Below are positions 1 to 8,390 of a stretch of 64,000 nucleotides of DNA, piece by piece; position 1 is the first letter of the stretch, and every line of letters starts with the position of its first letter. The notes below the pieces were generated by a model. That model saw nothing but the letters and a program-made list of their open reading frames with translations. It searched no databases and had not been told where the DNA came from. Origin of the DNA: Hoylesella oralis ATCC 33269 (lineage in GTDB: Bacteria; Bacteroidota; Bacteroidia; Bacteroidales; Bacteroidaceae); NCBI RefSeq assembly GCF_000185145.2, contig NZ_GL833119.1, positions 2,049,464 to 2,113,463 on the forward strand. The letters run 5' to 3'. A program made the position numbers and the translations under genes.

Positions 1-1030
1 GGTAACCATAAAACTTGCCGTAAGCAAGCCCGCCGAAAAGATCAGGCAGAGCGCCTACGTGTGCTACGAAACACAGAAGATGGATATCATCAAAAATATC
101 TTTAATGCAGGCGATCTGAAACGCGTAATCATCTTCTCCGGCTCAAAACAGAAAGTTAAGCAAATTACCAAAGCGCTGCAGCAGAAGAACGTAAACTGCG
201 GAGAAATGCACTCCGACCTTGAACAAGCGCAGAGAGACGACATGATGTTCAAGTTCAAGAGCGGGCAACTCGATGTGATTGTTGCCACCGACATCATATC
301 TCGAGGTATCGATATCGATGATATAGCCATGGTTATTAACTACGATGTGCCCCACGATGCCGAAGACTATGTGCATCGCATTGGTCGTACAGCACGGGCC
401 GACCGCGACGGTGTAGCCATTACCTTGATCAACGAAGACGATATCTATTATTTCCAGCAAATTGAAAAGTTCCTCGGGAAACCTGTAGAGAAGACCGCCT
501 TGCCTGAAGGACTGGGCAAAGGACCGGAATATAAATCGCACGGAAAACCGCAACGCGGCGGGCGTTCGGCCAAAGCCATACGCAGAAAGAGTCGCGACAC
601 CAATGCCCATCGCCATAAGCCTAAGGTAAACGGCGATGATAGGCAACAGCACAAATCCGACAACAGCAATGGCACAAAAGCGGAGAGGTCCCGACAAACC
701 GGCGATAAAGAGCGAAACAACAGAAACAAAAACCGCCAGCAACAGAGCAATAAACCACGACACGACCGCCAACAGCAGTCCGATGGTCCGCAACAGCAGC
801 AGGCAGATCGCCGGCAGCAACGAAATGGCAAGCAAGGCAGGCAGCAGGATAATCGACAACAGCAGCATGGAAATCAACAACACAAGCCTAATTCTAACAA
901 GAATAGAAATTACAGACAGAACAGAAATAAGTCTGCTACGCAACCGGCAAAAACAGCCCCGAAACAAGAAAGCCGTATCAAACAGCTGATCAAGAAACCG
1001 CTGAAATGGTTGAAATCTTTTGGAAGATAA
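1..1030 (+). CDS. DEAD-box RNA helicase, C-terminal part (5' end outside window)
   Basis: The reading frame is open to the left edge, so only the helicase core's second RecA-like lobe and the tail are present. Motif IV (RVIIFSGSKQ), motif V (VIVATDIISRGIDID) and motif VI (YVHRIGRTARADRDG) are all visible, placing it in the RhlE/DEAD-box family that unwinds short RNA duplexes with ATP. From about residue 170 the protein becomes a low-complexity basic tail rich in Q, N, R and K, ending in a short basic helix (LIKKPLKWLKSFGR); such tails bind RNA non-specifically. A strong terminator follows directly. A GTG at 59 is an internal codon, not a start. Confidence 0.93.
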   Translation, partial: VTIKLAVSKPAEKIRQSAYVCYETQKMDIIKNIFNAGDLKRVIIFSGSKQKVKQITKALQQKNVNCGEMHSDLEQAQRDDMMFKFKSGQLDVIVATDIISRGIDIDDIAMVINYDVPHDAEDYVHRIGRTARADRDGVAITLINEDDIYYFQQIEKFLGKPVEKTALPEGLGKGPEYKSHGKPQRGGRSAKAIRRKSRDTNAHRHKPKVNGDDRQQHKSDNSNGTKAERSRQTGDKERNNRNKNRQQQSNKPRHDRQQQSDGPQQQQADRRQQRNGKQGRQQDNRQQQHGNQQHKPNSNKNRNYRQNRNKSATQPAKTAPKQESRIKQLIKKPLKWLKSFGR

Positions 1031-1048
1031 AAGATTAAAAACCGTCTA

Positions 1049-1097
1049 AAACCGAGATAAGGCTGGTGCTTTTGCAACACCAGCCTTATCTCGGTTT
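1049..1097 (+). terminator. Rho-independent terminator of the helicase gene
   Basis: A perfect 20-bp inverted repeat (arms 1049-1068 and 1078-1097) with a 9-nt loop begins 18 bp after the helicase stop codon. It is bounded by A-rich sequence upstream and ends in TTT, so it could stop transcription from both sides. Confidence 0.85.
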
Positions 1098-1100
1098 ATA

Positions 1101-1165
1101 TTCGCCACACTTTTTGAATATCATGAACGACACACAACAAAAACTTTGTCGTATTCTGTGGCGAA
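1101..1165. other. Nested inverted repeats of unknown role
   Basis: A 9-bp perfect inverted repeat (1101-1109 with 1157-1165, TTCGCCACA/TGTGGCGAA) encloses a 6-bp one (1127-1132 with 1147-1152, ACGACA/TGTCGT). The pair could fold into a two-tier stem in RNA. It lies between two converging genes, beyond the helicase terminator, and no promoter was recognised beside it. Confidence 0.4.
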
Positions 1166-1178
1166 AATACCACATACA

Positions 1179-1288
1179 AACGACCGCTACAGACGTTACC
1201 CCTATCAGACAGAGCCAATACCCCTATCAAGTACAGGCAACATTCCTGTCTGCCATAACCGGCGCCCCTATCAAGCATAGTCCTAATC
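1179..1288 (+). repeat. Array A of degenerate 22-bp direct repeats
   Basis: The 9-mer CCCCTATCA occurs at 1199, 1221 and 1265, that is at offsets of 22 and 44 bp, and the slot at 1243 holds a decayed copy (TTCCTGTCT). Taking units at 1179, 1201, 1223, 1245 and 1267, the third unit matches the best unit of array C (55591) at about 14 of 22 positions, including AGTACAGG. There are no spacers, so this is not a CRISPR. The rest of the gene-free stretch 1289-1457 shows only a 9-bp inverted repeat at 1417-1442. Confidence 0.6.
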
Positions 1289-1457
1289 TTGATCCGGCAC
1301 AGCACGCACAGCCATCGCTACTTCTCGTTCCACCCAAGAGACGAAGCGCCTTGCAGAATTTGGAATTCCCCTCACCCGTTCATTTTCTCGGACATTGCCT
1401 TTTTGCTTTTCCCTCACGGTTCCTTTGCGGTTGAAGGAACCGGAGAAGAACAGAGCC

Positions 1458-1790
1458 CTAATGATGTTCGGGCACTACGGCGAAGTATTTCACGTCGTGT
1501 TCGGTCAGATTTTCCATGTAATGGCTGTGCCCCATCGGACAATAATGCACCTCTCCGGCGTGCGCCTCCTCTACTCTACCGTCGTAATGAAAAGTAAGCG
1601 TGCCCTCGAGCACATAAATAACTTCACAGTTCCGCTCATGCACATGGCTACCACTCGATGCCCCCGGCGTAAGCGTAGACAGCATAATCTTACACTTCTC
1701 GTCGGCGTAATTGCGCGAATAGAGCCTACCCCGACCGCCTTTGAAACCGTCGATAGCAAGCTCTTCAATATCGTTAAAACCGATTACCAT
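1458..1790 (-). CDS. Small single-domain cupin protein
   Basis: A 110-residue cupin beta-barrel. Cupin motif 1 is present as GSHVHERNCEVIYVLEG (two His and a Glu for metal) and motif 2 as GEVHYCPMGHSHY with the third His, so a metal site is intact. Such stand-alone cupins bind small ligands or act as isomerases or dioxygenases; the substrate cannot be told. Its start codon lies 1 bp after the stop codon of the TonB-dependent receptor gene, so the two are surely cotranscribed and translation may be coupled. No T-tract terminator was seen after it. Confidence 0.85.
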   Translation of the reverse strand: MVIGFNDIEELAIDGFKGGRGRLYSRNYADEKCKIMLSTLTPGASSGSHVHERNCEVIYVLEGTLTFHYDGRVEEAHAGEVHYCPMGHSHYMENLTEHDVKYFAVVPEHH

Positions 1791-1791
1791 A

Positions 1792-4700
1792 TCAGAACGT
1801 GTACTTCAAGCCAATCTGTCCGCGCCAGCGAGAATAGTAATCGTCAGGATTCTTTAGCACGTAATCGGGCGTCTGAAGGAACTGGAATTTACCGTTGCCG
1901 CTATAGGTGAGTGGACTCATAAATTCGCTCGAATAGCCCGAGCCATAGCTGCGCCCCCAGTTCTTGTTGAGCAGATTGGCCACGTTCATAATATCCATAG
2001 TCAGTTCAAGGCCGTGTACGTACTTTCCAACCCTGATGTTGACCTTCTGGGCTACATGCAAATCGAAATGGTTTTCAAACTGCAGGTTGTCCGCATAGCG
2101 CTTGTAATACTCTCCCCTGTGATCTCTAAGGTAAGGCGTATTGGCAAGCCACTGCTTAAAGTTAGCCCGCTGCTGGTCGGCGGTGAAGTCTTTAGTCGGC
2201 ATGAACTGCATTTGGTCGATCTGCTCGTCGGTTGGTATGAACATCAAGTCGTTGCCCCGTCCGTTATCGCCATTGATATCGTTTCTATATAGGATGGAAT
2301 ATGGCGAGCCGCTGCGCCCCTCGTAAATAATACCGACAGTAGTCGTGAGGAGTTTGTTCCGCCCCCAGTCGAGATGATAAAAGGCAGACGCCTTGATAAT
2401 GTGGGGAATATTGAAGGCGCTGTTGCCCAGTTCAGGGCTGTTGGAGAAGCGATACGTGTGCGTATTGTTCCAGTTGCTGGCCGCTACGGACGAAGTAACG
2501 CTACTGATGCTCTTCGATTTGGTGAAGGTATAGCTTGCCGTGAGGTCGAGACCGAAGTCGAAACGCTTTTCACCCTTTATGGAAAGACTGTAAGTATATC
2601 CCTTGCTCGTGTTCTTCAGCAGATAGATGTCGCTATACGGCGTGCCCTTGGTTTTACGCTCATACATGGGGCGGTTGTCCCACGCATAGCCGTAGGGCAT
2701 CTGGCTGAATGTTTTTCCGGTTTCCTCGTATGCAATATTCTGGTAGTACACATCGTTCAATGTTTTCGAATAAATGGCCTCGGCCGTCCAGTCGATGCCC
2801 AGCAGATTGAAGTCGAAGCCGAGATTGAAGCGGAGGCTCTGCGCGAACTTGAAGTTCTTGTCGAACAGATTGATCGTCTGGCTCCCGCTCGCCTTCAGAA
2901 GCGCAGCGTTGTCTTCCTGCTTATTGGGATCGAGGATAAGGCGCAAGTCTTTCGTGCCGCTGGTGCGGTAATTAGAGAACTGCACGCCCGTGTTAGAGAA
3001 GTTGTTGCTCAGCCAAACGAACGGGATGCGGCCGGTAAAGATGCCCACGCCTCCGCGGAGGATAAACTTGCGGTTGTTCTCGATGTCCCAGCGGAAGCCG
3101 GCCCGCGGACTCCACATCGGCGTAGAGCTGAGCCGCTGGTTGGTCTTGTAGTTCCACCCCTGTGCGGTAGCATACTCGTTGAAGCCCTTGTTCTCGGTGG
3201 GCGTGTCGAAGAAGAGCGGCATATCCATGCGTAGGCCGTAGGTAAGCTGAAAGCTGTTCGTTACGTCCCATTTATCCTGCACGTAGAATCCCAGCTGGCC
3301 GGCACCGAATTCGGGTTTCCAGTGCGCATCACCCGTTACATCTACGTTGGCCCGCTGAAAGCGGTAGTCCTTGATGCTCGTTCCGTCGGGATTGCCGGCT
3401 TTCCAGTTATCGTAATAGTTTTTGAACTCGTCGTAGCTGTCGAAGGTGTAGCCGCCGTAAAGATTCGGAATATATAGGTTGGCAAACTGATAGAACTCGT
3501 TGTGAGTTCCGAACGTAAAGGTGTGGTTGCCCTTATACCACGTAAGGTTGTCTTCCAAGGTAAACACGTCTTGGTCGAGGCTGTTGGCCATAGAATTATA
3601 GTCGTTGCCGATATATACGGCCCCGCCTCCGGTGCCAACGTTTGAAACCGTCACCGAGGGGAAAGGCGCCCCCGAGGTACGCGCATCGCGCACGTTTACG
3701 TAAGTGGCGCGGGCTTCGTTGCTCAGCACTGCCGACAAGCGGCTCTGTAGTTCCGCAATAAACGTATGCGTTTTCGAGGCGAACTCGTAGGGGCGGTCGC
3801 CGCTCACCAGAATCTTCCGGCCTCCGTTCGCCTTTGTTTGGTTACCCTTCACGTAGCTCCAGCGCACGGAAAGTTTATTGAAGTCGTTGATATTCCAGTC
3901 GAGCTTCAGTCCCATTTTCTCGCTTTTGGTATAGATCGACGGCGTAACGTAGTCTTGCCCGTAGTTGTAGCCCTGTGCCGATGCCATTTCTTTGATATTC
4001 TCGAGAATTTCTTTGGCGCGGTCTACGGGTACGTCAGAGCCTTCGGCTCCCAAGCCATACTGGTTGGGATAATGCTTGTCCGACTTCTCGTAATTGGCGA
4101 AGAAGAACAGCTTATTCTTCACGATCGGGCCGCCGAGCGTAAAGCCGAAGAGGTATTCCCGCTCGTCTTGGTAAGGCTGGGCATAGGTGCCGTCGGGATT
4201 TTTATAGTGTCGGCCGACGAGGTTTTCATTATTCCCATAGGCGTAGGCGCTTCCGTGGAAATCGTTGGTGCCGCTCTTGGTGATGGCATTGATGGCCCCG
4301 CCAGTAAAACCGCTCTGGCGCACGTCGAACGGCGCAATGTTAATCTGTATCTGGTCGATGGTTTCCATAGAAACGGGCTGCGTATTTGCCTGCCCACCGT
4401 TACTTCCGCTGGCAGTCAGTCCGAACACATCGTTATTCATGGCACCGTCTATCTGGAAAGCGTTATAGCGGTTATTGGTTCCCGCGAACGACATGGCGCC
4501 CGACTGATTGTTCGTAGTTAGCTGCGGGTTCATGCGGGCTATATCGGAAATACTGTGCGACACCGAGGGCATCTTACCTATCATGTCTGCATCGATGCTC
4601 ATGGCCGCTCCCGTTTTGCTGGCGTTCAGCCCCGACTTTCCCGTAACCACGAGCTCTTGCAGCTCGTGTGCGTCTTCTTCGAGAGAGCAAGACAGGTTGC

Positions 4701-5001
4701 GCGTCTCGCCGAGCAGCAAAGTCACGTTGTTGAAACTCTTGGGCTGGTGCCCCACGTAGGTTATCTCCACGGTGTAAGGCCCTCCCACGCGCATTCCCTG
4801 TATGGTGTAGCGCCCGTCGGTGTTGGTTATGGCGCGATAAACAGTGCCTGAGGGTTCGTGTTTTGCCGTGACCGTGGCTCCGATCACTTCGCCGCCTGCC
4901 GAGGTGATCTTTCCGCTGATGCCCGACGTTGTGACTTGCGCCATGACGGCAGAGGCGAGCAAGAGCATCGCCGCCGTCAAAACTTGCATTTTTCTAAGCA
5001 T
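1792..5001 (-). CDS. TonB-dependent outer-membrane receptor with carboxypeptidase-regulatory-like N-terminus
   Basis: About 1069 residues. I chose the start at 5001 because it gives a clean signal peptide (MLRKMQVLTAAMLLLASAVMA) 64 nt below a good -7 box; the frame runs open further upstream but encodes nothing recognisable there. After cleavage comes a CarboxypepD_reg-like Ig fold (about residues 23-110), then a plug domain and a long beta-barrel that ends in an aromatic residue (QIGLKYTF), the usual signal for BAM insertion. This layout is that of the Oar-like/large TonB receptor group, which imports ligands across the outer membrane using TonB energy. No SusD gene follows, so a glycan ligand is not implied; the partner is a cupin. 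Confidence 0.9.
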   Translation of the reverse strand: MLRKMQVLTAAMLLLASAVMAQVTTSGISGKITSAGGEVIGATVTAKHEPSGTVYRAITNTDGRYTIQGMRVGGPYTVEITYVGHQPKSFNNVTLLLGETRNLSCSLEEDAHELQELVVTGKSGLNASKTGAAMSIDADMIGKMPSVSHSISDIARMNPQLTTNNQSGAMSFAGTNNRYNAFQIDGAMNNDVFGLTASGSNGGQANTQPVSMETIDQIQINIAPFDVRQSGFTGGAINAITKSGTNDFHGSAYAYGNNENLVGRHYKNPDGTYAQPYQDEREYLFGFTLGGPIVKNKLFFFANYEKSDKHYPNQYGLGAEGSDVPVDRAKEILENIKEMASAQGYNYGQDYVTPSIYTKSEKMGLKLDWNINDFNKLSVRWSYVKGNQTKANGGRKILVSGDRPYEFASKTHTFIAELQSRLSAVLSNEARATYVNVRDARTSGAPFPSVTVSNVGTGGGAVYIGNDYNSMANSLDQDVFTLEDNLTWYKGNHTFTFGTHNEFYQFANLYIPNLYGGYTFDSYDEFKNYYDNWKAGNPDGTSIKDYRFQRANVDVTGDAHWKPEFGAGQLGFYVQDKWDVTNSFQLTYGLRMDMPLFFDTPTENKGFNEYATAQGWNYKTNQRLSSTPMWSPRAGFRWDIENNRKFILRGGVGIFTGRIPFVWLSNNFSNTGVQFSNYRTSGTKDLRLILDPNKQEDNAALLKASGSQTINLFDKNFKFAQSLRFNLGFDFNLLGIDWTAEAIYSKTLNDVYYQNIAYEETGKTFSQMPYGYAWDNRPMYERKTKGTPYSDIYLLKNTSKGYTYSLSIKGEKRFDFGLDLTASYTFTKSKSISSVTSSVAASNWNNTHTYRFSNSPELGNSAFNIPHIIKASAFYHLDWGRNKLLTTTVGIIYEGRSGSPYSILYRNDINGDNGRGNDLMFIPTDEQIDQMQFMPTKDFTADQQRANFKQWLANTPYLRDHRGEYYKRYADNLQFENHFDLHVAQKVNIRVGKYVHGLELTMDIMNVANLLNKNWGRSYGSGYSSEFMSPLTYSGNGKFQFLQTPDYVLKNPDDYYSRWRGQIGLKYTF

Positions 5002-5064
5002 ACCTTGGTGTTTTTTAATTAATGATTGCGGGGCGTCGAGCCCGCGCCGTTTAGTATTATGTTG

Positions 5065-5072
5065 CAAAAATA
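5065..5072 (-). promoter_or_regulatory. -7 box of the TonB receptor-cupin operon
   Basis: TATTTTTG on the minus strand fits the Bacteroidetes -7 consensus TAnnTTTG and lies 64 nt upstream of the receptor start. No good -33 element is obvious. The remainder of 5073-5436 holds no gene; an 8-bp inverted repeat (5134-5141 with 5200-5207, ACGGCAGA/TCTGCCGT) is the only other structure seen. Confidence 0.5.
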
Positions 5073-5436
5073 AGCAAAATAATCCAAAAATCGTTGCAGC
5101 ACATACAAAAACTTCATGCATGCCCCACAAATAACGGCAGAACGCCCACCAAAGAAACGGGCATCCCGCTACCATAAGCCTTCTGGTCGGTGCACGCCGT
5201 CTGCCGTAAAGCAAGGTGCCCACACCGCCGCCCGGACCGCTGAAATACGAAACAATACACGGACAATTCAACGGAACTATCAAAACTGATGTTGAAAAGA
5301 AAAAGTTATCGTTAACGGCAACCACATTCGTGTTACTGCAGAGAAAGATGCTGCAAATTTGAAATGGAACGAGATGCATCTACCAGTTCCACACGTATTT
5401 ATAATAGAGAGTTATAAAAGAAATCAAATTCTATCT

Positions 5437-5562
5437 TTATAAAAATAACTGTTCCTCGTTATCAGTGTCTTCTTCTTCCCACTCTTCGTCAAGGAAGTCC
5501 GGATCGCCGGAGTGTTTAGCAGGACCTACCCCCGGACTGGCGGAGATCATCAGTTCATTCAC
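5437..5562 (-). pseudogene. Possible small acidic peptide gene, start unclear (intact or frameshifted)
   Basis: A frame ending at 5437 encodes a tail rich in Asp and Glu with the segment ISASPGVGPAKHSGDPDF followed by an acidic run and QLFL. The composition, with an SPGVG/GDP segment followed by an acidic tail, resembles the short peptides common in Prevotella and relatives, whose function is unknown. No ATG opens this frame: the possible starts are TTG at 5568, GTG at 5562 or an internal ATG. The frame stays open through the upstream terminator. An ATG at about 5605 is in another frame, and a 2-bp TA duplication (ATGTATATG instead of ATGTATG) would explain its displacement. It could be a decayed gene. 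Confidence 0.35.
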
Positions 5563-5620
5563 ATCCAAGGTAACTCTATCGGCCTTGGACTTTACATATA
5601 CATTCTTTTGTGACGCAAAA

Positions 5621-5662
5621 GAAAGCTCCCATCCGAGATAATTATCTCGGATGGGAGCTTTC
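5621..5662. terminator. Perfect 42-bp palindromic terminator
   Basis: Arms 5621-5639 and 5644-5662 are perfectly complementary and even the four central bases (AATT) are palindromic. In minus orientation it follows the small exported protein gene ending at 5701 and runs into TTTTG, so it most likely ends that transcript. Confidence 0.8.
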
Positions 5663-5700
5663 TGTCCATAACATACAAACTTTTTTTAATTACAGTTTGT

Positions 5701-6174
5701 TTAATATTTAAAAGGACCATATCTTACTTCTGCATTCCACTCTCCCTGCAAACGCAACGACGAAATGGTAAACAGACGTCCACTACCAACAGGTGCTCGA
5801 CCATCTTTATAGAAATAAGAACCGTCATCAAAATCACAAGAAACCGTTTCTGCATTGGTAAACTTCTTCACCAATTCTTTTACAGTATTATTGGCCGTTG
5901 CCTTGGATGATGTTTTTATGTAAAAGCGTGCTTCTGCAAATTTAGAGTTTCTAAAATTGAAAACTATTCTATCAAAATTAACTCCTTGATAATTTTTATG
6001 TTCATACACCACCTGCTCGGATGTAACAGAAATCGGAATACCGAATTCGTTTTCTAACAATGGTACTATCTCTTGATAGCTCTTTCCAAACTCTGCTTCA
6101 CCTATCTTTGCAAGACCTGTAGCCCATGTCGTTGTCGCAATGAACATACAAATCGCCAAGAATACTTTTTTCAT
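5701..6174 (-). CDS. Small exported protein of unknown function
   Basis: 157 residues from the ATG at 6174, which gives a signal peptide (MKKVFLAICMFIATTTWA) with Ala at the cleavage site; the frame extends upstream to 6264 but that part is not protein-like. The mature protein is mixed alpha/beta with no cysteine pair, no lipobox and no recognisable catalytic motif. It probably resides in the periplasm. A long leader of about 80 nt separates it from a TAATTTTG -7 box at 6262-6269, and a strong palindromic terminator closes it, so it is a single-gene transcript. I do not recognise the family. Confidence 0.75.
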   Translation of the reverse strand: MKKVFLAICMFIATTTWATGLAKIGEAEFGKSYQEIVPLLENEFGIPISVTSEQVVYEHKNYQGVNFDRIVFNFRNSKFAEARFYIKTSSKATANNTVKELVKKFTNAETVSCDFDDGSYFYKDGRAPVGSGRLFTISSLRLQGEWNAEVRYGPFKY

Positions 6175-6261
6175 TAACTTATTAAATTTATAAACTCGTA
6201 ACAATTTTAAAAATATAGCATAGTATATAGCCCTAAAAGCTATCTTTTCCAAATGCGAGCA

Positions 6262-6269
6262 CAAAATTA
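6262..6269 (-). promoter_or_regulatory. -7 box for the small exported protein gene
   Basis: TAATTTTG on the minus strand matches TAnnTTTG; 88 nt upstream of the ATG at 6174. No clear -33 TTG was found at the right distance. Confidence 0.4.
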
Positions 6270-6371
6270 CAAAATAAATTCGAAAACGATAAAATTATCA
6301 TAAAGTTTTTGCAAACAAAGAGTATCGTAAAAGAACTTATAAATCTTAAAATGAGAAAAATAATTGTTTTT

Positions 6372-7007
6372 TTATTCTACAGATAGGTGATGCGTGCGTT
6401 CGTCATAAGCATAAGTGAGAACAAAAACATCATTGATTCTGTAGTGGACGCATAGTGTTTTGCCTTTCATCTTCAGATTTTCTACAACTACAGAGCCCAA
6501 ACAGTTTTCTTGAAAAACTTGTAAGCGCATCTCAAAATACTGTAAATTTTGCTCCGAGAAATATTTATAAGTTGTTTCCTTGGCACTCCAATTGATTAAT
6601 TGCGCCTCTATCGTCGCAGCATATTCATCAGAACGGATGAATTTTCGAACAATACGAGATACTCGATCGCTAAAATATTCAATATCAACTGCCACTTTCT
6701 TTTCTTTTGAAACCACAACCGCAGCATAACCTTTAGTATCACTTATACTGATGTTCCATCCCTCAAGATAAGGTTTTCCATTCTGCCGGTGCTTGATTTC
6801 CATAACTGTGCCACCAGTTAATATAAAAACAAGTTCGTATACAGCAAGTTTTTCACGCAGACGTTCCTGATGATGGTAAGCAGTAAGATATGGCATGACT
6901 TTCGATAAACGTGCATCACAGGCAAGTAATTCATCTACGGTTTCTTCGATACGCCATATCCCTAATCTTATATTGGGGGCAATGTCTTCAATTGAAACGA
7001 GTGCCAT
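6372..7007 (-). CDS. 4'-phosphopantetheinyl transferase (Sfp/AcpT-like)
   Basis: 211 residues. It would transfer the phosphopantetheine arm of CoA to acyl or peptidyl carrier proteins. The magnesium motif AVDIE (D108, E110) and the signature WSAKETTYK (W140, K143, E144, K148) are intact. The upstream element that usually reads S-x-S-H here reads SISDTKG, with Asp in place of the conserved His that contacts CoA. The gene starts 8 bp after gldE ends, and PPTase genes commonly sit behind gldE in Bacteroidetes, so the family call is firm; the effect of the His change is unknown. Confidence 0.88.
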   Translation of the reverse strand: MALVSIEDIAPNIRLGIWRIEETVDELLACDARLSKVMPYLTAYHHQERLREKLAVYELVFILTGGTVMEIKHRQNGKPYLEGWNISISDTKGYAAVVVSKEKKVAVDIEYFSDRVSRIVRKFIRSDEYAATIEAQLINWSAKETTYKYFSEQNLQYFEMRLQVFQENCLGSVVVENLKMKGKTLCVHYRINDVFVLTYAYDERTHHLSVE

Positions 7008-7015
7008 ACGACCTA

Positions 7016-8359
7016 TTATTCTTCGAGAGATGCATCATGTTTTATCTCGTGTACGACTACTTTTATCTTGCTGATACGTCTTTCTTCTATACCCAAAATC
7101 TCGAAAGTATAGTTTTTATAATCAATTTTTTCACGTATACTGAGGAAATCACCCTTTATCTCAAGCAACAATCCGGCAAGCGAATCAGCATCGCCTTCGA
7201 CATCTTCGAATTCATCGTCTGCAATATTCAGTATACGACAAAAGTCGCTAAGTAGCGTTTTCCCTTCAAAGACATAAGTATTATAGTTGAGCTTAGAATA
7301 AATCTTTTCCTCTTCATCGTATTCATCATTGATCTCCCCTACAATTTCTTCCAAAATATCTTCCAAGGTTACAATACCACTGGTTCCGCCAAACTCATCG
7401 ACCACGATTGCTATATGAACTTTATTTTCTTGGAATTCACGCAGCAGATCATCGATTTTTTTCGTTTCAGGTACGAAATACGGTGGACGTATCAAACTTT
7501 GCCACCTAAAGCCGGCCGGCTTGTTTAAATGCGGAAGCAAATCCTTTATATAAAGTATTCCTCGAATATTATCATCATTATCTTGATAAACGGGTATTCT
7601 GCTATAATTATTTTTGATAATACACCTTAATACTTCATCGAACGGGCTGTGTATATCGATATCCACAATATCTTGGCGACTGGTCATAACCTCTTTGGCC
7701 GTCTCATCTCCGAAACGTATAATACCCTGCAATATGCTTTGCTCGTCCTTAATATCCTCTTTATCAGTAAGTTCTAACGCCTGTTCCAGATCATCCATAC
7801 TTAGCACATGACTTTCCTTTTGCACCACCTTTTCTGCCAACACGCCACTTCCCAATAGCAAATTCTCTATTGGCCAAAATAGTTTACGCATAAATAATAC
7901 ACCTTTTACGGCTCTTCTACAAAATTGCAAAGGGTTTTGTCGGCTATAAACTTTTGGCATAATCTCGCCAAATAATAATAAAAGAAAAGTAAGTATAACC
8001 GTTATACAGACAAACTGAAGCCAATAGGCCTTCGGTCCAAAATGAACAATTGAGCCAAAAACATAATTACACAACATGATAATCATGACATTAACGAAGT
8101 TATTGGCTATCAATATAGTAGCTAAAGTTCGTTCACTATCGTTACGAAGTTCTTCTATGTATTTATCTTTCTCTCTTTTTTCGCCGTCAAGTTCGGCAAT
8201 ATCTACCGGAGAAAGACTGAAAAATGCTATTTCCGAACCACTTGCAAAACCTGACACTAATAGTAGGATAGCAGCCAATAACGCTGCTATGATGACACCA
8301 ATCGTAGGATATTGCAGATAGACGTCGGTTAAAGAATCGTTTATATTAGAAAAGTTCAA
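7016..8359 (-). CDS. gldE: GldE-like hemolysin C/CorC family membrane protein
   Basis: 447 residues: an N-terminal DUF21/CNNM membrane domain with about four hydrophobic segments (residues 15-180), a pair of CBS domains (about 205-335, containing MTSRQDIVDID and DEFGGTSGIVTLEDILEEIVGEI), and a C-terminal CorC_HlyC domain. In gliding Bacteroidetes the homologue GldE supports assembly of the gliding/T9SS lipoproteins; the family otherwise is linked to Mg2+/Co2+ export. The start codon is TTG at 8359, since no ATG or GTG lies in frame before the first membrane segment. It sits between ssb and the PPTase gene, the standard order in this phylum. Confidence 0.9.
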   Translation of the reverse strand: MNFSNINDSLTDVYLQYPTIGVIIAALLAAILLLVSGFASGSEIAFFSLSPVDIAELDGEKREKDKYIEELRNDSERTLATILIANNFVNVMIIMLCNYVFGSIVHFGPKAYWLQFVCITVILTFLLLLFGEIMPKVYSRQNPLQFCRRAVKGVLFMRKLFWPIENLLLGSGVLAEKVVQKESHVLSMDDLEQALELTDKEDIKDEQSILQGIIRFGDETAKEVMTSRQDIVDIDIHSPFDEVLRCIIKNNYSRIPVYQDNDDNIRGILYIKDLLPHLNKPAGFRWQSLIRPPYFVPETKKIDDLLREFQENKVHIAIVVDEFGGTSGIVTLEDILEEIVGEINDEYDEEEKIYSKLNYNTYVFEGKTLLSDFCRILNIADDEFEDVEGDADSLAGLLLEIKGDFLSIREKIDYKNYTFEILGIEERRISKIKVVVHEIKHDASLEE

Positions 8360-8390
8360 TTTCTATCTATTAACAATAAATCGTAAATAT

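Noticed and set aside
143-967. Long minus-strand frame opposite the helicase tail
   Set aside because: It is the complement of the biased Q/N/R-rich tail; composition is explained by the real gene and no family is recognisable.
1179-1288. CRISPR array
   Set aside because: The 22-bp units abut each other with no spacers, are degenerate, and no cas gene is in the window.
1417-1442. Terminator for the cupin gene (CGGTTCCTT/AAGGAACCG)
   Set aside because: The 9-bp stem lies 16 bp past the stop codon but is not followed by a T-tract in the minus direction; too weak to annotate.
2374-4521. Long plus-strand frames (286 and 251 codons) opposite the TonB receptor
   Set aside because: They lie wholly within the receptor gene, with no signal peptide, motif or promoter; they are codon-bias shadows.
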